In this document: piece after piece, positions 22,765 to 31,528 of the stretch
Position numbering within the stretch: position 1 is the first letter of the stretch
How the letters are laid out: each line of letters opens with the position of its first letter
NCBI GenBank assembly: GCA_021792405.1
Contig: JAJYUU010000046.1
Span: 1-34,856, forward strand
DNA length: 34,856 nt
Direction: 5' to 3'
Origin: Actinomycetes bacterium
GTDB lineage: Bacteria > Actinomycetota > Actinomycetes > Streptosporangiales > Streptosporangiaceae
Program-made: the position numbers and the translations under genes
The notes under the pieces: generated by a model
Told to the model about the DNA's origin: nothing
Database searches by the model: none
What the model saw: the letters and a program-made list of their open reading frames with translations, nothing else

Positions 22765-22813
22765 CGTCGTCTCCGGCGGGGCAGCGGCCGCGACCAGATG
22801 CGACCGGCTGGGA

Positions 22814-23368
22814 TCACCCTATGTTCACGCCGCACCGCGGCGGCTCGTCGGCCAGCCGGTCCACGGCCTTGGCCAGAGCGTCGAGCGCGGGGATCGCGGC
22901 CGCCAGCGCACGCCGCTGGTGAGCGGGCAACGTGGACAGGGCCAGGTGCAGCACGTCCGCGTTGGTGGCCTGCCAGGCATGCACGGCAGCCTGGCCAGCC
23001 TCGGTGGCGGTCAGCTCGATCGCCCGCCGGTCACCGTCCGCGCCCGACCGGTTCACCATCCCGTGCGCCACTAGGGCGTTAACAATCGTGGTCACCGTAT
23101 TCGGCCGCATGTGCAGCAGCTGGGCAAGCTGGCCAGGCCTGCTGCGCGGGTTCTCCGCCAGCGCGGAAAGCAGCTCCAGCTGGGCGACCGCAAGCGGATT
23201 GTCCGGATCGGCGACGCGAGCTCCCCGGCGCAGCGCACGGCGGAGCCCGGCTATGCCGTCGGCCAGCCCATCGGGCTGGGCGCGGCCGTCGGCCGTAGCC
23301 TCCGGAGCTTCAGCGCTGGTAGCTCGCAATCCCGCAACCTCCTGGTCAAACATATTGGCTATGCGCAT
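22814..23368 (-). CDS. MarR-family transcriptional regulator
   Basis: A 184-residue winged-helix regulator with a 45-residue N-terminal extension. The core contains PLAVAQLELLSALAENPRSR, GQLAQLLHMRPNTVTTIVNA as recognition helix, GMVNRSGADGDRRAIELTAT as wing, then a long dimerisation helix. Two in-frame ATGs compete: 23368, inside a perfect 12-bp palindrome, and 23353, which lies 13 bases past a TACTAT (23372-23367) that could serve as -10. Neither has a Shine-Dalgarno sequence. It is the third-last gene on the leftward strand, 49 bases ahead of the MmgE/PrpD gene, and presumably controls that enzyme and the CoA-transferase. Confidence 0.88.
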   Translation of the reverse strand: MRIANMFDQEVAGLRATSAEAPEATADGRAQPDGLADGIAGLRRALRRGARVADPDNPLAVAQLELLSALAENPRSRPGQLAQLLHMRPNTVTTIVNALVAHGMVNRSGADGDRRAIELTATEAGQAAVHAWQATNADVLHLALSTLPAHQRRALAAAIPALDALAKAVDRLADEPPRCGVNIG

Positions 23369-23370
23369 AG
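23359..23370. promoter_or_regulatory. Perfect 12-bp palindrome over the MarR start, candidate autoregulatory site
   Basis: CTATGCGCATAG is self-complementary and overlaps both a candidate -10 (TACTAT) and the first possible start codon of the MarR gene. The position suits autorepression. A 12-bp palindrome alone is short, so chance is not excluded. Confidence 0.4.
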
Positions 23371-23401
23371 TAGGGAAGCGAGGCGCACCCTTGGTCGCGC
23401 T

Positions 23402-23665
23402 TCAGACATAGGTTTCATCGACATAACACCAGCGCCAGTCCTCGCCTGGCTCGAAGGACTGGACGATCGGATGCCCGATCGCGTGCGCGTGGCCGCGCGC
23501 GTGACGAAGTGGCGAGGAGTCGCAGCATCCGACATGACCGCAGGTGAGGCACAGCCGCAAGTGCACCCAGGGAGTACCTAGCCGCAGGCACTCCTCGCAG
23601 CCCTCCGGAGTTCGAGGTACCACCGGCCGCACCAGGAGCAAGTGCGGGTCGTGGACTGTCGTCAC
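23402..23665 (-). CDS. Small UBP-type zinc-finger protein
   Basis: An 87-residue protein that is almost entirely a ubiquitin-protease-type (UBP) zinc finger. Ligand residues are visible in EGCEECLRLG (Cys23, Cys26), LCLTCGHVGCCDSS (Cys39, Cys42, Cys47/48) and HARGHAHAIGHP (His55, His59, His65), followed by the conserved FEPGEDWRWCYVDE. Bacteria lack ubiquitin; stand-alone bacterial UBP fingers are common in actinomycetes and their ligand is unknown. The GTG start has GGAGG upstream. It precedes the MarR gene by 33 bases on the same strand. Confidence 0.88.
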   Translation of the reverse strand: MTTVHDPHLLLVRPVVPRTPEGCEECLRLGTPWVHLRLCLTCGHVGCCDSSPLRHARGHAHAIGHPIVQSFEPGEDWRWCYVDETYV

Positions 23666-23866
23666 GGCCGCCTCCGCTTCTCGCCGGTGCGCGCAGTCAT
23701 GTCCGATGAGGTCAAGGCTCTCGCTGACGGCCGGTGCCGCACATCATCAGGGCAGCTAGTTTGATGGCGGCTGCCGCCTAGCCGATTGGGGGATGCCCGG
23801 CCGGCCATGAGTCGCCATGCTGGCGCGAGATGGGTGAGGCTGCCGGGAAGGCGTGCGCGTGAGACC

Positions 23867-25191
23867 ATGCGGCTGAGCTCGCGGCCGTTGCGGCGGCCCA
23901 AGCCGGGCCAGCTGGGCGGTGCTGCCCGCGCAGTTGCGCAGCGCGCGCCCGAGACCCTCATGGTCGCCCGGTATCGCGCGCAGCCGACGGTGGTAACGAT
24001 CTTCAGGCTCGCCAGTACTGCCATGCTGGCGTACCTGCTCGCATTGCTGCTGCCGGTCGTGACTCCCCGGCCGGTGCTCGCGCCGCTGACGGCGCTGCTG
24101 GTGGCTCAGGTCACCCTCTACCACACCGTGCGCAGCGCGATCCAGCGCGTAGTCGCCGTGGTGGCCGGCGTGCTGGTTGCGCTGGGCCTGTCGGCCTGGC
24201 TCGGCTTCACCTGGTGGAGCCTCACGATCACCATCGCGATCGCACTCGCCATCGGCTATGCGCTGCGTCTGGGCGATACCGTGCTCGAAGTACCCATCAG
24301 CGCAATGCTGATCTTGTCAGTGACCACCGAGCGCTCGGCCGCATACGGGCGGGTCGTAGAGACGATGGTAGGTGCTGCTGCGGGGCTGCTCGCGGGGCTG
24401 ATATTCGCCCGGCCGAAAGTGCAGCCCGCTGCCGATGCCCTGGACGAACTGTGCAAAAAGCTGGCTAGCTTGCTCACCGAGATGTCCACTGGCCTCCGCG
24501 AGGGATCTATATCTCAGCACGCGCACGGCTGGCTAGCGCAGGCCCGGTCGCTGGACGGCGAGATCCACCGGGTGGACGAGGCACTCCGGCACGCCGAGGA
24601 GAGCGTGCGGCTCAATCCGCGGCGGGTGCTGCTCCCCGAGGTCGGGACCGACCTGCCGGGCGGCCTGGAAACCCTGGAGCACGCGGCGATGACCGTGCGG
24701 TTGCTGGCCCGGCTGCTGGCGGACAGCGTCCGGATTCCGGGTGGTCAAGGCCCCGCGCACGACGAGCAGATACGCCTGAGGCTTGCGACTGTGCTCACGG
24801 AGCTTGCGGCCGCGGTGCGGGTGTATGGTCGCCTGGCCCTTGAGCATGATCCATCCCGGCGGCATGTGTTCGAGACGGACTTGCAGCGCCATCTCAGCGA
24901 TGCGGAGGCGCGGCAGGATCAGCTCAACGAGTTGCTGAGCATCGATCCGGCCGCCGATCCGGCTGGCTGGCCACTGCGCGGAGAGCTGGTTAGTCACCTG
25001 GACCGGCTGCGTACCGAGGTCAAGGTCGGGATCAGGACCAGTAATCAATACCGCAAACGCCCGCGATCGGGGCGATCCAGACGGGCCGGACGACGGCCGG
25101 GCCGACCGGCGAAGAGGTCGTTACAGCGGCTGCAGCCGCGGCTGCACGGTCACGCGAGCCCGACGCCCCGAAGCCGGAGGACTACAATTAG
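23867..25191 (+). CDS. FUSC/aromatic-acid-exporter family membrane protein, 3' end frameshifted
   Basis: A membrane protein of the FUSC/ArAE type. After a basic N-terminus and the segment ARAVAQRAPETLMVARYRAQ come about six hydrophobic helices (for example IFRLASTAMLAYLLALLLPV, VVAVVAGVLVALGLSAWLGF, VVETMVGAAAGLLAGLIFAR), then a long helical cytoplasmic domain. The frame used up to about 25050 continues without a stop into the PucR gene. From about 25050 that frame becomes Arg-rich with poor G/C third-position use. The -1 frame then looks coding (AIGAIQTGRTTAGPTGEEVV, then PDAPKPEDYN) and stops at TAG 25189-25191. A single-base deletion near 25050-25065 would explain this. Start is uncertain: ATG 23867 is chosen, ATG 23807 and TTG 23786 are alternatives. 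The transported compound is unknown. Confidence 0.72.
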
Positions 25192-25240
25192 TGACCGATT
25201 AGCGCGAGGGAAGTTCTGGTCTCGTCAGGAGTCCGTCACG

Positions 25241-26893
25241 ATGACCCATCCCGGCGATGCAGGAAACGTCCAGCCCAGAGCGCTCCGCAAGCTGCTGATG
25301 CTCTCGCTGCTGCTCAGCCAGCAGGACGACCAGGGCCGCATTCTGCAACTGGCGGCCAAGGCGACGCAGGTGCTGGCCGCGTGCCGGACCGAAGGCATCC
25401 TCATTGACCGCGTGTGGCAGGATATCGGCCGCCGTGACGACCGAGGCCGGATTCTGGCGGCTGACGTGCGATGCGCGGCGCTGCCCGCTCATGGCGCCCC
25501 GGTTGACTGCGCCGGGCGCGCGTGGGCGTGGGCCTACCCCGTTCCGGCTGCCTGCGGCATGGCGGGCTGCCTCGTCGTCAGCGCGGACCGCGAGCCAGCG
25601 CACAGAGAGCGCTTCCTGCTACAGTCCCTGGCCGAGCATGTCGGCGTCGCCCTGGCCAGCGCGCGACTGCTTGCCCGGGAGCGGGCTCAGGCTGCTGAGT
25701 TGCGTGCGGCAAATCTGGCGATGCGCCGCAGCATGGACGTTCACGACCGGCTGACCCAGGTGGCGCTGCGCGGCGAGGGGGAGGAGGGAATCGCCAGGGC
25801 GCTGTACGAGCTGACCGAACACCCGGCCGGCATCGAGGACTCGTTCGGCAACCTCATCGCGTGGGCTGGCCCTGGCCAGCCCGGTTCGTGCGGGCAAGGC
25901 AGCGCGGAGAGCCGGAATCGGCTGCTGGGGCAGGCGATGGACGCCTCGGGTCCGGTCAGGGACGGTGACCTGCTGATCTCGGTGGCCCGGCTGGCGGACA
26001 CCCCGGTGGGCGTGCTGGTCCTGGCGGATCCCGACCGGACTGCCGGGGAGGCGGAGCAGGTGGCGATCGCGCATGCCACGACTGTGCTCGCCATGGAGGT
26101 CGCGCGGCTGCAGGCGGTGAGCGAGTCACGCGCCAGGGCGCGCAGCAGCCTGGTGCTTGAGCTCATTATCGGTGAGGAGGGGCCAGGCGTCGTCAACCGG
26201 GCTCAGGCGCTCGGCTATGACCTTGGCCGGCCGCACCGTGTCGTTGCTCTTGAAACCTGCCCCGGCGCGGGCGAGATGCCGGAGACCGAGCTCTTCCTGG
26301 ACGCTGTCAGGAGAGCAGCGACCGTGCACCGGGCGGGTTCGCTGCTTGCCGCCCGGCCGAACGATGTGATCTTGCTGGCCGACGCGGAGCCGAGCTGGCA
26401 GGGCTTCCAGGCCGCCGTCGTTACCGAGGCGCACGGCGCGCACTGCCGCATCGGGGTGGGCGGGCGCTGCCATGAGTTGGCCGACTTCCCCCGCTCCTAC
26501 CGGGAAGCGCAGCTTGCGCTACGTATTCAGAAGGCCGTCGGCGGCGCGGGCCAGGTAACGCTCTTTGACGATCTCGGTGTCTACCAGGTGCTGGCTACTG
26601 GCACCGACGCCGCCGCGATGGAGTCGTTCGCTCGCGGCTGGCTCGGCGCCCTGCTGGATTACGACGGCCTGCACGGTGCGCAACTCGTCCGGACGCTGAG
26701 CGAGTACCTAGACCGGGGCGGCAGCTATGAGTCGACTTCCACCGCGTTGTCGGTGCATCGCAGCACGCTCAAGTACCGGCTAAGGCGCATTCGCGAGGTA
26801 TCGGGGTACGACCTCAGCAGTCCAGATACCCAGTTCAACCTGCAGCTGGCGACTCGGGCATGGCGGACGCTGGAGGCGCTGCGCAGTGCCTGA
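25241..26893 (+). CDS. PucR/CdaR-family transcriptional regulator
   Basis: A 550-residue regulator. The first half is GAF-like (LAEHVGVALASARLLARERA near 130), followed by a PucR-type sensor segment (ALYELTEHPAGIEDSFGNLI). The central GGDEF-like CdaR domain includes YDLGRPHRVVALE, HCRIGVGGRCHELADFPRSY and AQLALRIQKA. The C-terminal PucR helix-turn-helix reads LVRTLSEYLDRGGSYESTST, then LSVHRSTLKYRLRRIREVSG. The ATG has its own AGGAG nine bases upstream, which supports a separate gene even though the upstream FUSC frame reads into it to give 1035 codons. PucR-type proteins commonly act as activators responding to small metabolites; control of the FUSC transporter is likely but unproven. Confidence 0.85.
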   Translation: MTHPGDAGNVQPRALRKLLMLSLLLSQQDDQGRILQLAAKATQVLAACRTEGILIDRVWQDIGRRDDRGRILAADVRCAALPAHGAPVDCAGRAWAWAYPVPAACGMAGCLVVSADREPAHRERFLLQSLAEHVGVALASARLLARERAQAAELRAANLAMRRSMDVHDRLTQVALRGEGEEGIARALYELTEHPAGIEDSFGNLIAWAGPGQPGSCGQGSAESRNRLLGQAMDASGPVRDGDLLISVARLADTPVGVLVLADPDRTAGEAEQVAIAHATTVLAMEVARLQAVSESRARARSSLVLELIIGEEGPGVVNRAQALGYDLGRPHRVVALETCPGAGEMPETELFLDAVRRAATVHRAGSLLAARPNDVILLADAEPSWQGFQAAVVTEAHGAHCRIGVGGRCHELADFPRSYREAQLALRIQKAVGGAGQVTLFDDLGVYQVLATGTDAAAMESFARGWLGALLDYDGLHGAQLVRTLSEYLDRGGSYESTSTALSVHRSTLKYRLRRIREVSGYDLSSPDTQFNLQLATRAWRTLEALRSA

Positions 26894-26908
26894 CCAGGCC
26901 TGTTCCGA

Positions 26909-26950
26909 GGCTAGTCCGGCCAGGACAGCAGGTTAGCCCGGACAGGACGG
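26909..26950. promoter_or_regulatory. 22-bp-period direct repeat upstream of the luxR-dnaK genes
   Basis: Two 20-base direct repeats, 26909-26928 and 26931-26950, agree at 16 of 20 positions with the consensus GGYTAGYCCGGMCAGGACRG and are offset by 22 bp, about two helical turns. They lie in the 120-base interval before the LuxR-type gene. A regulator binding one face of the helix is possible. No HAIR element (CTTGAGT-N7-ACTCAAG) was seen here or directly before dnaK. Confidence 0.4.
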
Positions 26951-27013
26951 TGCGCGCCGGCGCCGGGATCGCCAATGCTGAGGCGATCACTGCTACGAAG
27001 CGAGGTGCATGCG

Positions 27014-27814
27014 ATGAGCTTCAGCTTTGACTCGCAGACCTACGTGCGTGATCTGGAAGAGCAACTGAGGCTGATCTTGTTCGGTCCTGGCGGCGCGGGC
27101 GGTGGCGGCGGGGGAGGCGGTGGCGGCGGGGGAGGCGGTGGCGGCACACCCGAAGCGCCCGACGCGGAGGCAGCTGTGCTGCTGGTGCGGGGTGCGCTGG
27201 CCGACGGGGATCGACCGAGGGCCGCTTCGCTGGCCCGGTCCACACAGCAGCTAGCCGAGGCCAGGCCGGGTCACCGCGACATGGCGGCCGCCGCCGCTCA
27301 TGCCCGCGGCCTGATTGACCGGGACTCGGCCTGCCTGGAAGAGGCCGCCAGCACCTACGCGGCTCCGCTGGCACGGGCGAAGGCGGCCGAGGACGCCGGA
27401 GTCGCCTGGGCCGGCCAGGGCAACCGGGACAACGCGGTGACCTGGCTGCGTGAGGCCTATGCGCTGTATGAGCAACTGGGCACGGCTGGCGGGATGGCCC
27501 GGGTCAGGTCACAGCTTCGAGCGGCCGGGGTAAGGCAGAACCACTGGAAACGCGCCGACAAGCCTGCCTACGGCTGGGAGAGCCTGACCGAGACCGAGCA
27601 GCGAATCGCGGACCTGGTTGCCCGAGGGCTCAGCAACCGGCAGGTAGCGGGCCGGCTGTTCCTGAGCACGCACACCGTCGCGTTCCATCTCCGGCATATC
27701 TACTGGAAGCTCGACGTCAACTCACGCGTCCAGCTGGCCAGGCTGGCAGCCGAGCAAGCACAGATGGAGTCAGCGTTAACCACCCCGCCAGGGGAATGTA
27801 TGCCCGGTGGATGA
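27014..27814 (+). CDS. Truncated LAL-type LuxR regulator with poly-glycine linker
   Basis: A 266-residue protein. The first 26 residues (MSFSFDSQTYVRDLEEQLRL, then ILFGPG) are unrelated to LuxR proteins and are followed by a 16-glycine run. From EAAVLLVRGALADGDRPRAA onward it matches the C-terminal TPR-like portion of large ATP-binding LuxR (LAL) regulators (NAVTWLREAYALYEQLG). It ends in a LuxR helix-turn-helix with SLTETEQRIADLVARGLSNR and LSTHTVAFHLRHIYWKLDVN. The AAA/NACHT-type ATPase half is missing, so nucleotide-gated control is lost. The ATG at 27014 has GAGG upstream and is preferred over 26975. It lies 44 bases before dnaK on the same strand and may be co-transcribed with, or regulate, the chaperone operon. 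Confidence 0.8.
   Translation: MSFSFDSQTYVRDLEEQLRLILFGPGGAGGGGGGGGGGGGGGGGTPEAPDAEAAVLLVRGALADGDRPRAASLARSTQQLAEARPGHRDMAAAAAHARGLIDRDSACLEEAASTYAAPLARAKAAEDAGVAWAGQGNRDNAVTWLREAYALYEQLGTAGGMARVRSQLRAAGVRQNHWKRADKPAYGWESLTETEQRIADLVARGLSNRQVAGRLFLSTHTVAFHLRHIYWKLDVNSRVQLARLAAEQAQMESALTTPPGECMPGG
27101..27145 (+). repeat. 2.5 copies of a perfect 18-bp repeat encoding poly-Gly
   Basis: GGTGGCGGCGGGGGAGGC occurs at 27101-27118 and 27119-27136, with a half copy at 27137-27145. All units are in frame and encode only glycine. Perfect identity implies recent expansion; length variation by slippage would not break the frame. Confidence 0.88.
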
Positions 27815-27858
27815 GCCTACTTCGGCCGCTCAGGAGCTAGGACGCTCAGGAGGTAGGA

Positions 27859-29727
27859 ATGGCAAGGGCAGTCGGCATCGATCTCGGTACCACCAACTCA
27901 GTGATCGCGGCAACGGAGGACGGGAAGCCGACGGTCATCCCGAATGCGGAAGGATCGCGGACAACGCCCTCGGTGGTGGCATTCACGCCGCAGGGAGAGC
28001 GGCTGGTGGGGCAGCTGGCGCGACGGCAGGCGATCCTGAATCCGAAGGGAACGATCTATTCGGCCAAGCGATTCATCGGACGGCGCTTCAGTGAAGTCCA
28101 TAGCGAGCTCACTGCGGTCTCCTACGATGTCGTGGCCAGCTCCGACGACATGGCCCGGTTCAAGATCGGTGACAAGCTCTACGCGCCGGAGGAGATTTCT
28201 GCCCGCGTGCTGCGCAAGCTCGCAGAGGACGCCGCGAAGTTCCTCGGAGAGAAGGTCACGGAGGCAGTTATCACCGTTCCTGCCTACTTCAACGACGCAC
28301 AGCGCCAGGCGACCAAGGATGCCGGCCGGATCGCCGGGCTCGAGGTGCTGCGGATCATCAACGAGCCGACCGCTGCCGCTCTTGCCTACGGTCTGGACAA
28401 GAAGGGCAACGAAACCGTCCTGGTCTTCGACCTCGGCGGCGGAACCTTCGATGTGAGCATCCTCGATATCGGCGAGGGTGTCGTGGAGGTACGCGCCACG
28501 GCCGGCGACACGCACCTCGGCGGCGACGACTTCGACCGCAGGCTCGTCGACCACCTTGCCGACGAATTTCAGCGCGACAACGGCATCGACCTGCGAGCGG
28601 ACCCGCAGGCGCTGCAACGCCTCTTCGAAGCAGCCGAGAAGGCTAAAGTCGAGCTGTCCGCAGTCACCCAGACAACGGTCAGCCTGCCCTTCATCACCGC
28701 GGACGCATCCGGGCCGAAGCACCTGAACACCACGATCATGCGCTCGACATTCGAGCAGATGACCGCTGACCTGGTGGAGCGCACCATCGGGCCGGTCAAG
28801 CAGGCACTCGGCGATGCCAAGCTCAGCGCCAGCGACATCGACGAAGTCATCCTCGTCGGCGGCGCCACGAGGATGCCGGCCGTGCAGGACCAGGTGCGCC
28901 GGCTGACCGGCGGCAAAGATCCGAACATGACCGTCAACCCGGATGAGGTGGTGGCACTCGGCGCGGCCGTCCAGGCCGCCGTGCTCAAGGGCGAGGTCAA
29001 GGACGTCCTGCTGCTCGATGTCACGCCGCTGTCGCTTGGCATCGAGACTCTCGGCGGCGTCCTGACGAAGATCATCGAACGCAACACCACCATCCCCGCC
29101 CGACGGACCGAGGTGTTCAGCACGGCCGAGGACAACCAGTCGGCGGTCGACGTCGTCGTCCTGCAAGGCGAGCGGGAACGGGCCGCGGACAACCGGTCTC
29201 TCGGCCGCTTCAGGCTCGAGAACATCCGGCCTGCCCCGCGGGGAACGCCGCATATCGAGGTCACCTTCGACATCGACGCCAACGGCATTCTCAACGTCTC
29301 GGCACGGGATAAGGACACCGGGGCTGAGCAGCGCATCACCATCAGCGAGAGCTCCAACCTGGACCAGGCAGAGGTCGAGCGCATGGTCAGCGATGCCGAA
29401 CAGCACCGTGAGGAGGACCGGCGGCTGCGCGAGCTGACCGATGCTCGGAATGAGCTGGACACCCTTACGCACCGGATCCAGACCGTGCTCGCAGGTCGCG
29501 CCGACACGCTGCCTGCGCACGAGAAGGCCAGGGCGGAGGGCATGGTCGAGCAAGCACGGCAGGCGCTGAAGCAGGACACCCCGATCGAGCGAGTCCGGGT
29601 CCTGAACGCCGAACTGGCGCAACTGTTCCAGAGCCTCAGCGCGCAGCCTGCGCCCAACGTCGAGGAAACGCCGCCGCTGTCCAGCGACGAGGAAGTCATC
29701 GACGCCGAGTACAGCACCGATGAGTGA
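27859..29727 (+). CDS. dnaK: Hsp70 chaperone DnaK
   Basis: A 622-residue Hsp70. The nucleotide-binding domain begins [17 protein letters not shown] and contains the phosphate-2 motif [16 protein letters not shown], the helix [16 protein letters not shown] and [14 protein letters not shown]. The linker [20 protein letters not shown] leads to the substrate-binding beta-domain ([16 protein letters not shown]) and the helical lid. The end, [15 protein letters not shown], keeps the usual EEVIDAE motif. It starts at an ATG with AGGAGG. It folds and refolds proteins with the GrpE, DnaJ-type and ClpB partners encoded immediately downstream. Since the operon holds CbpM and no hspR gene, this may be a second, differently regulated dnaK copy; that cannot be checked from this window. 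Confidence 0.97.
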   Translation: MARAVGIDLGTTNSVIAATEDGKPTVIPNAEGSRTTPSVVAFTPQGERLVGQLARRQAILNPKGTIYSAKRFIGRRFSEVHSELTAVSYDVVASSDDMARFKIGDKLYAPEEISARVLRKLAEDAAKFLGEKVTEAVITVPAYFNDAQRQATKDAGRIAGLEVLRIINEPTAAALAYGLDKKGNETVLVFDLGGGTFDVSILDIGEGVVEVRATAGDTHLGGDDFDRRLVDHLADEFQRDNGIDLRADPQALQRLFEAAEKAKVELSAVTQTTVSLPFITADASGPKHLNTTIMRSTFEQMTADLVERTIGPVKQALGDAKLSASDIDEVILVGGATRMPAVQDQVRRLTGGKDPNMTVNPDEVVALGAAVQAAVLKGEVKDVLLLDVTPLSLGIETLGGVLTKIIERNTTIPARRTEVFSTAEDNQSAVDVVVLQGERERAADNRSLGRFRLENIRPAPRGTPHIEVTFDIDANGILNVSARDKDTGAEQRITISESSNLDQAEVERMVSDAEQHREEDRRLRELTDARNELDTLTHRIQTVLAGRADTLPAHEKARAEGMVEQARQALKQDTPIERVRVLNAELAQLFQSLSAQPAPNVEETPPLSSDEEVIDAEYSTDE

Positions 29728-30274
29728 GAGCGGTAACGGTTCAGGGCCCGGCCCGCAAGCCCGGTCGTCGCCGCCCGAGCAGCCGGCCGCGGGAGAGCCT
29801 GCCGCGGGAGAGCCGGCCGCCCCGGAAGCGCTCGCGGCTGCCGAGGCGAGAATCGCCGAGCTTGAGGACCTGCGGCTGCGCGCGCTGGCCGATCTGGACA
29901 ATACGCGTAAGAAAAGTGCAAGCATGGTCAGCCGGGCGGAGGCCGAGACCCGGGCCAGGGTAGCGCTGCAATGGTTGCCCGTCGTCGACAACCTCGAGCG
30001 GGCCCTCGCGCACGCCGACGCCGATCCCGGCTCCATCGTGGACGGGATCAACGCGATCCGGAATCAGGCCGTCGGCGTGCTCGCGCAGCTCGGCTACCCG
30101 CGCCGCGACGATGACCTCGGGGCGGAGTTCGACCCGGCGCGGCACGAGGCCATCGCGTCGCGTGAGGATCCGTCCGCACCCGAGGGCTCAATCATCGAAG
30201 TCGTCGCACCCGCCTACGGAGAGGGAGACCGCCAGCTCCGGCCCGCCCAAGTAGTTGTCGCCAGGTCGGGCTGA
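29720..30274 (+). CDS. grpE: Nucleotide exchange factor GrpE
   Basis: A 184-residue GrpE that releases ADP from DnaK. A Pro/Ala/Glu-rich N-terminus with the repeated [13 protein letters not shown] precedes the dimerising helix ([20 protein letters not shown]). The conserved four-helix and beta domain follows, with [43 protein letters not shown] and [20 protein letters not shown]. The leading coiled coil is short for the family. Its ATG lies inside the 3' end of dnaK, overlapping by 8 bases, and its stop overlaps the DnaJ-type gene start by one base, so translation is coupled through all three genes. Confidence 0.95.
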   Translation: MSESGNGSGPGPQARSSPPEQPAAGEPAAGEPAAPEALAAAEARIAELEDLRLRALADLDNTRKKSASMVSRAEAETRARVALQWLPVVDNLERALAHADADPGSIVDGINAIRNQAVGVLAQLGYPRRDDDLGAEFDPARHEAIASREDPSAPEGSIIEVVAPAYGEGDRQLRPAQVVVARSG

Positions 30275-31230
30275 TGCCGGCCAGCCGGGACTTCTACCAG
30301 ATCCTGGGCGTGCCGCGCGATGCCAGCCAGGACGAGATCCGGCGCGCCTACCGCAAGCTGGCTCGCTCGCACCACCCGGACATCAACGCAGACCCGGCCG
30401 CAGAAGAGCGGTTCAAGGACATCTCAGAGGCCTACGACATTCTGTCCGACCCGCAGACCCGGCGCCGCTACGACGCGTTCGGGCCGGACTTCCGGCAGGT
30501 GCCGCCGGAGGTCGACGCCGACGCTTGGCGCGGGGCTCAGGCTGGTGCGCGGGCCAGAGCCGGCGCGGGCGCCCGAGCGGGCCGCAGCGGCGCGCCCGGC
30601 TTCGGTGCTGGGGAAGAGATGGACATCGAGGATCTGCTCGGCGGGCTGTTCGGCGGGCGTGGCGGCCGGGCGGGGCGCGGCTTTGGCCCCGTTCCCGGCG
30701 CTGACCAGAGCGCCGAGATAGAGATCTCGCTCGAGGACGCCTACCATGGCGCGCGCAAAACCATCTCGCTGGCCGGGCCGGGCGGCACGCGGAATCTGCA
30801 GGTCACTATCCCGCCCGGTGTGACGGACGGGCAGCGGATCCGGCTGGCGGGCCAGGGCGGCCGCGGCACCGACGGGGCCCGGCCGGGTGACCTCTACCTG
30901 GTGACCCGGATAGCGCCGCACCGGCAATACCGGCTGGACGGCCGCGACCTGCACGTGGATCTCAGGCTGGCACCGTGGGAGGCTGCGCTGGGTACCCGCG
31001 TAGCGGTTCCGACGCCTGGTGGCGAAGCCACCGTGGAGGTGCCGCCGGCCACCTCGTGCGGTCGCCGGCTCCGGCTCGCGGGCCGTGGCCTGCCCAATCC
31101 GAAGGGCAAACCCGGCGATCTGCTCGCCGAGGCGCGGATCGTCGTCCCGGCGAAGCTGTCACAGGCAGAGCGGGAACTGTTCGAGCAACTGGCATCCGTC
31201 TCTGACTTTGACCCGAGGAGAGGCCGATGA
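30274..31230 (+). CDS. cbpA: DnaJ-type co-chaperone without zinc finger (CbpA-like, class II)
   Basis: A 318-residue J-protein. The J-domain is complete ([20 protein letters not shown], with the HPD triad in [10 protein letters not shown] and the [20 protein letters not shown] helix). A Gly/Arg/Ala-rich linker follows (to about residue 145), then two beta-barrel substrate domains ([70 protein letters not shown]). No CxxCxGxG zinc repeats are present, so it is class II, like CbpA, rather than canonical DnaJ. The gene that follows encodes a CbpM-type partner, supporting the CbpA assignment. It stimulates DnaK ATPase and delivers clients. Its stop overlaps the next start (ATGA). Confidence 0.93.
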   Translation: MPASRDFYQILGVPRDASQDEIRRAYRKLARSHHPDINADPAAEERFKDISEAYDILSDPQTRRRYDAFGPDFRQVPPEVDADAWRGAQAGARARAGAGARAGRSGAPGFGAGEEMDIEDLLGGLFGGRGGRAGRGFGPVPGADQSAEIEISLEDAYHGARKTISLAGPGGTRNLQVTIPPGVTDGQRIRLAGQGGRGTDGARPGDLYLVTRIAPHRQYRLDGRDLHVDLRLAPWEAALGTRVAVPTPGGEATVEVPPATSCGRRLRLAGRGLPNPKGKPGDLLAEARIVVPAKLSQAERELFEQLASVSDFDPRRGR

Positions 31231-31523
31231 CATACGCGCTGGTCCGGCCGAACCTGCTCGACCTGCGAACTTTCGCCGCAGCAGCCGGCCTGCACCCGGA
31301 CCTGGCGCGCAGGCTAGTTGCACTCGGCATCCTCGAGGCGTCCTGCGATGCCTACGGTGACTGGTGGTTTGCTCCCGGCCAGCTCGCGGTCGCGGCCCGG
31401 ATCCAGCGGCTGCGCGCGGGCCTCGGCCTCAACTACGCGGCCGTCGGTCTCGTGCTTGACCTGCTGGACCGGATAACGGAGCTAGAGGCTGCGCTGCGGC
31501 GCGCCCAGCGGGCGGGAGGGTGA
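31227..31523 (+). CDS. cbpM: CbpM-like MerR-type chaperone modulator
   Basis: A 98-residue protein with an N-terminal MerR-like helix-turn-helix ([40 protein letters not shown]) and a C-terminal helix ([29 protein letters not shown]). This resembles CbpM, which in E. coli binds the J-domain of CbpA and restrains it. Position straight after the CbpA-type gene with a 4-base overlap fits that pairing. HspR, the MerR-type repressor of many actinobacterial dnaK operons, is the alternative. The motifs read closer to CbpM, the protein lacks HspR's C-terminal extension, and no HAIR operator was found. Confidence 0.82.
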   Translation: MTYALVRPNLLDLRTFAAAAGLHPDLARRLVALGILEASCDAYGDWWFAPGQLAVAARIQRLRAGLGLNYAAVGLVLDLLDRITELEAALRRAQRAGG

Positions 31524-31528
31524 TCGCG

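Noticed and set aside
25030-25070. Programmed -1 ribosomal frameshift at the FUSC/PucR junction.
   Set aside because: No X-XXY-YYZ slippery heptamer was found where the reading frame appears to change, and no strong downstream stem-loop. A simple indel explains the pattern better.
27101-27145. The short G-rich repeat as part of a CRISPR or other array.
   Set aside because: Units are contiguous, 18 bp, in frame and only 2.5 copies; there are no spacers and no cas genes.
27898-30051. A 717-codon open frame on the strand opposite dnaK and grpE.
   Set aside because: It is the antisense shadow of two unmistakable chaperone genes; such long antisense frames arise from high G+C codon bias. Its translation shows no domain and is rich in Arg, Asp and Leu.
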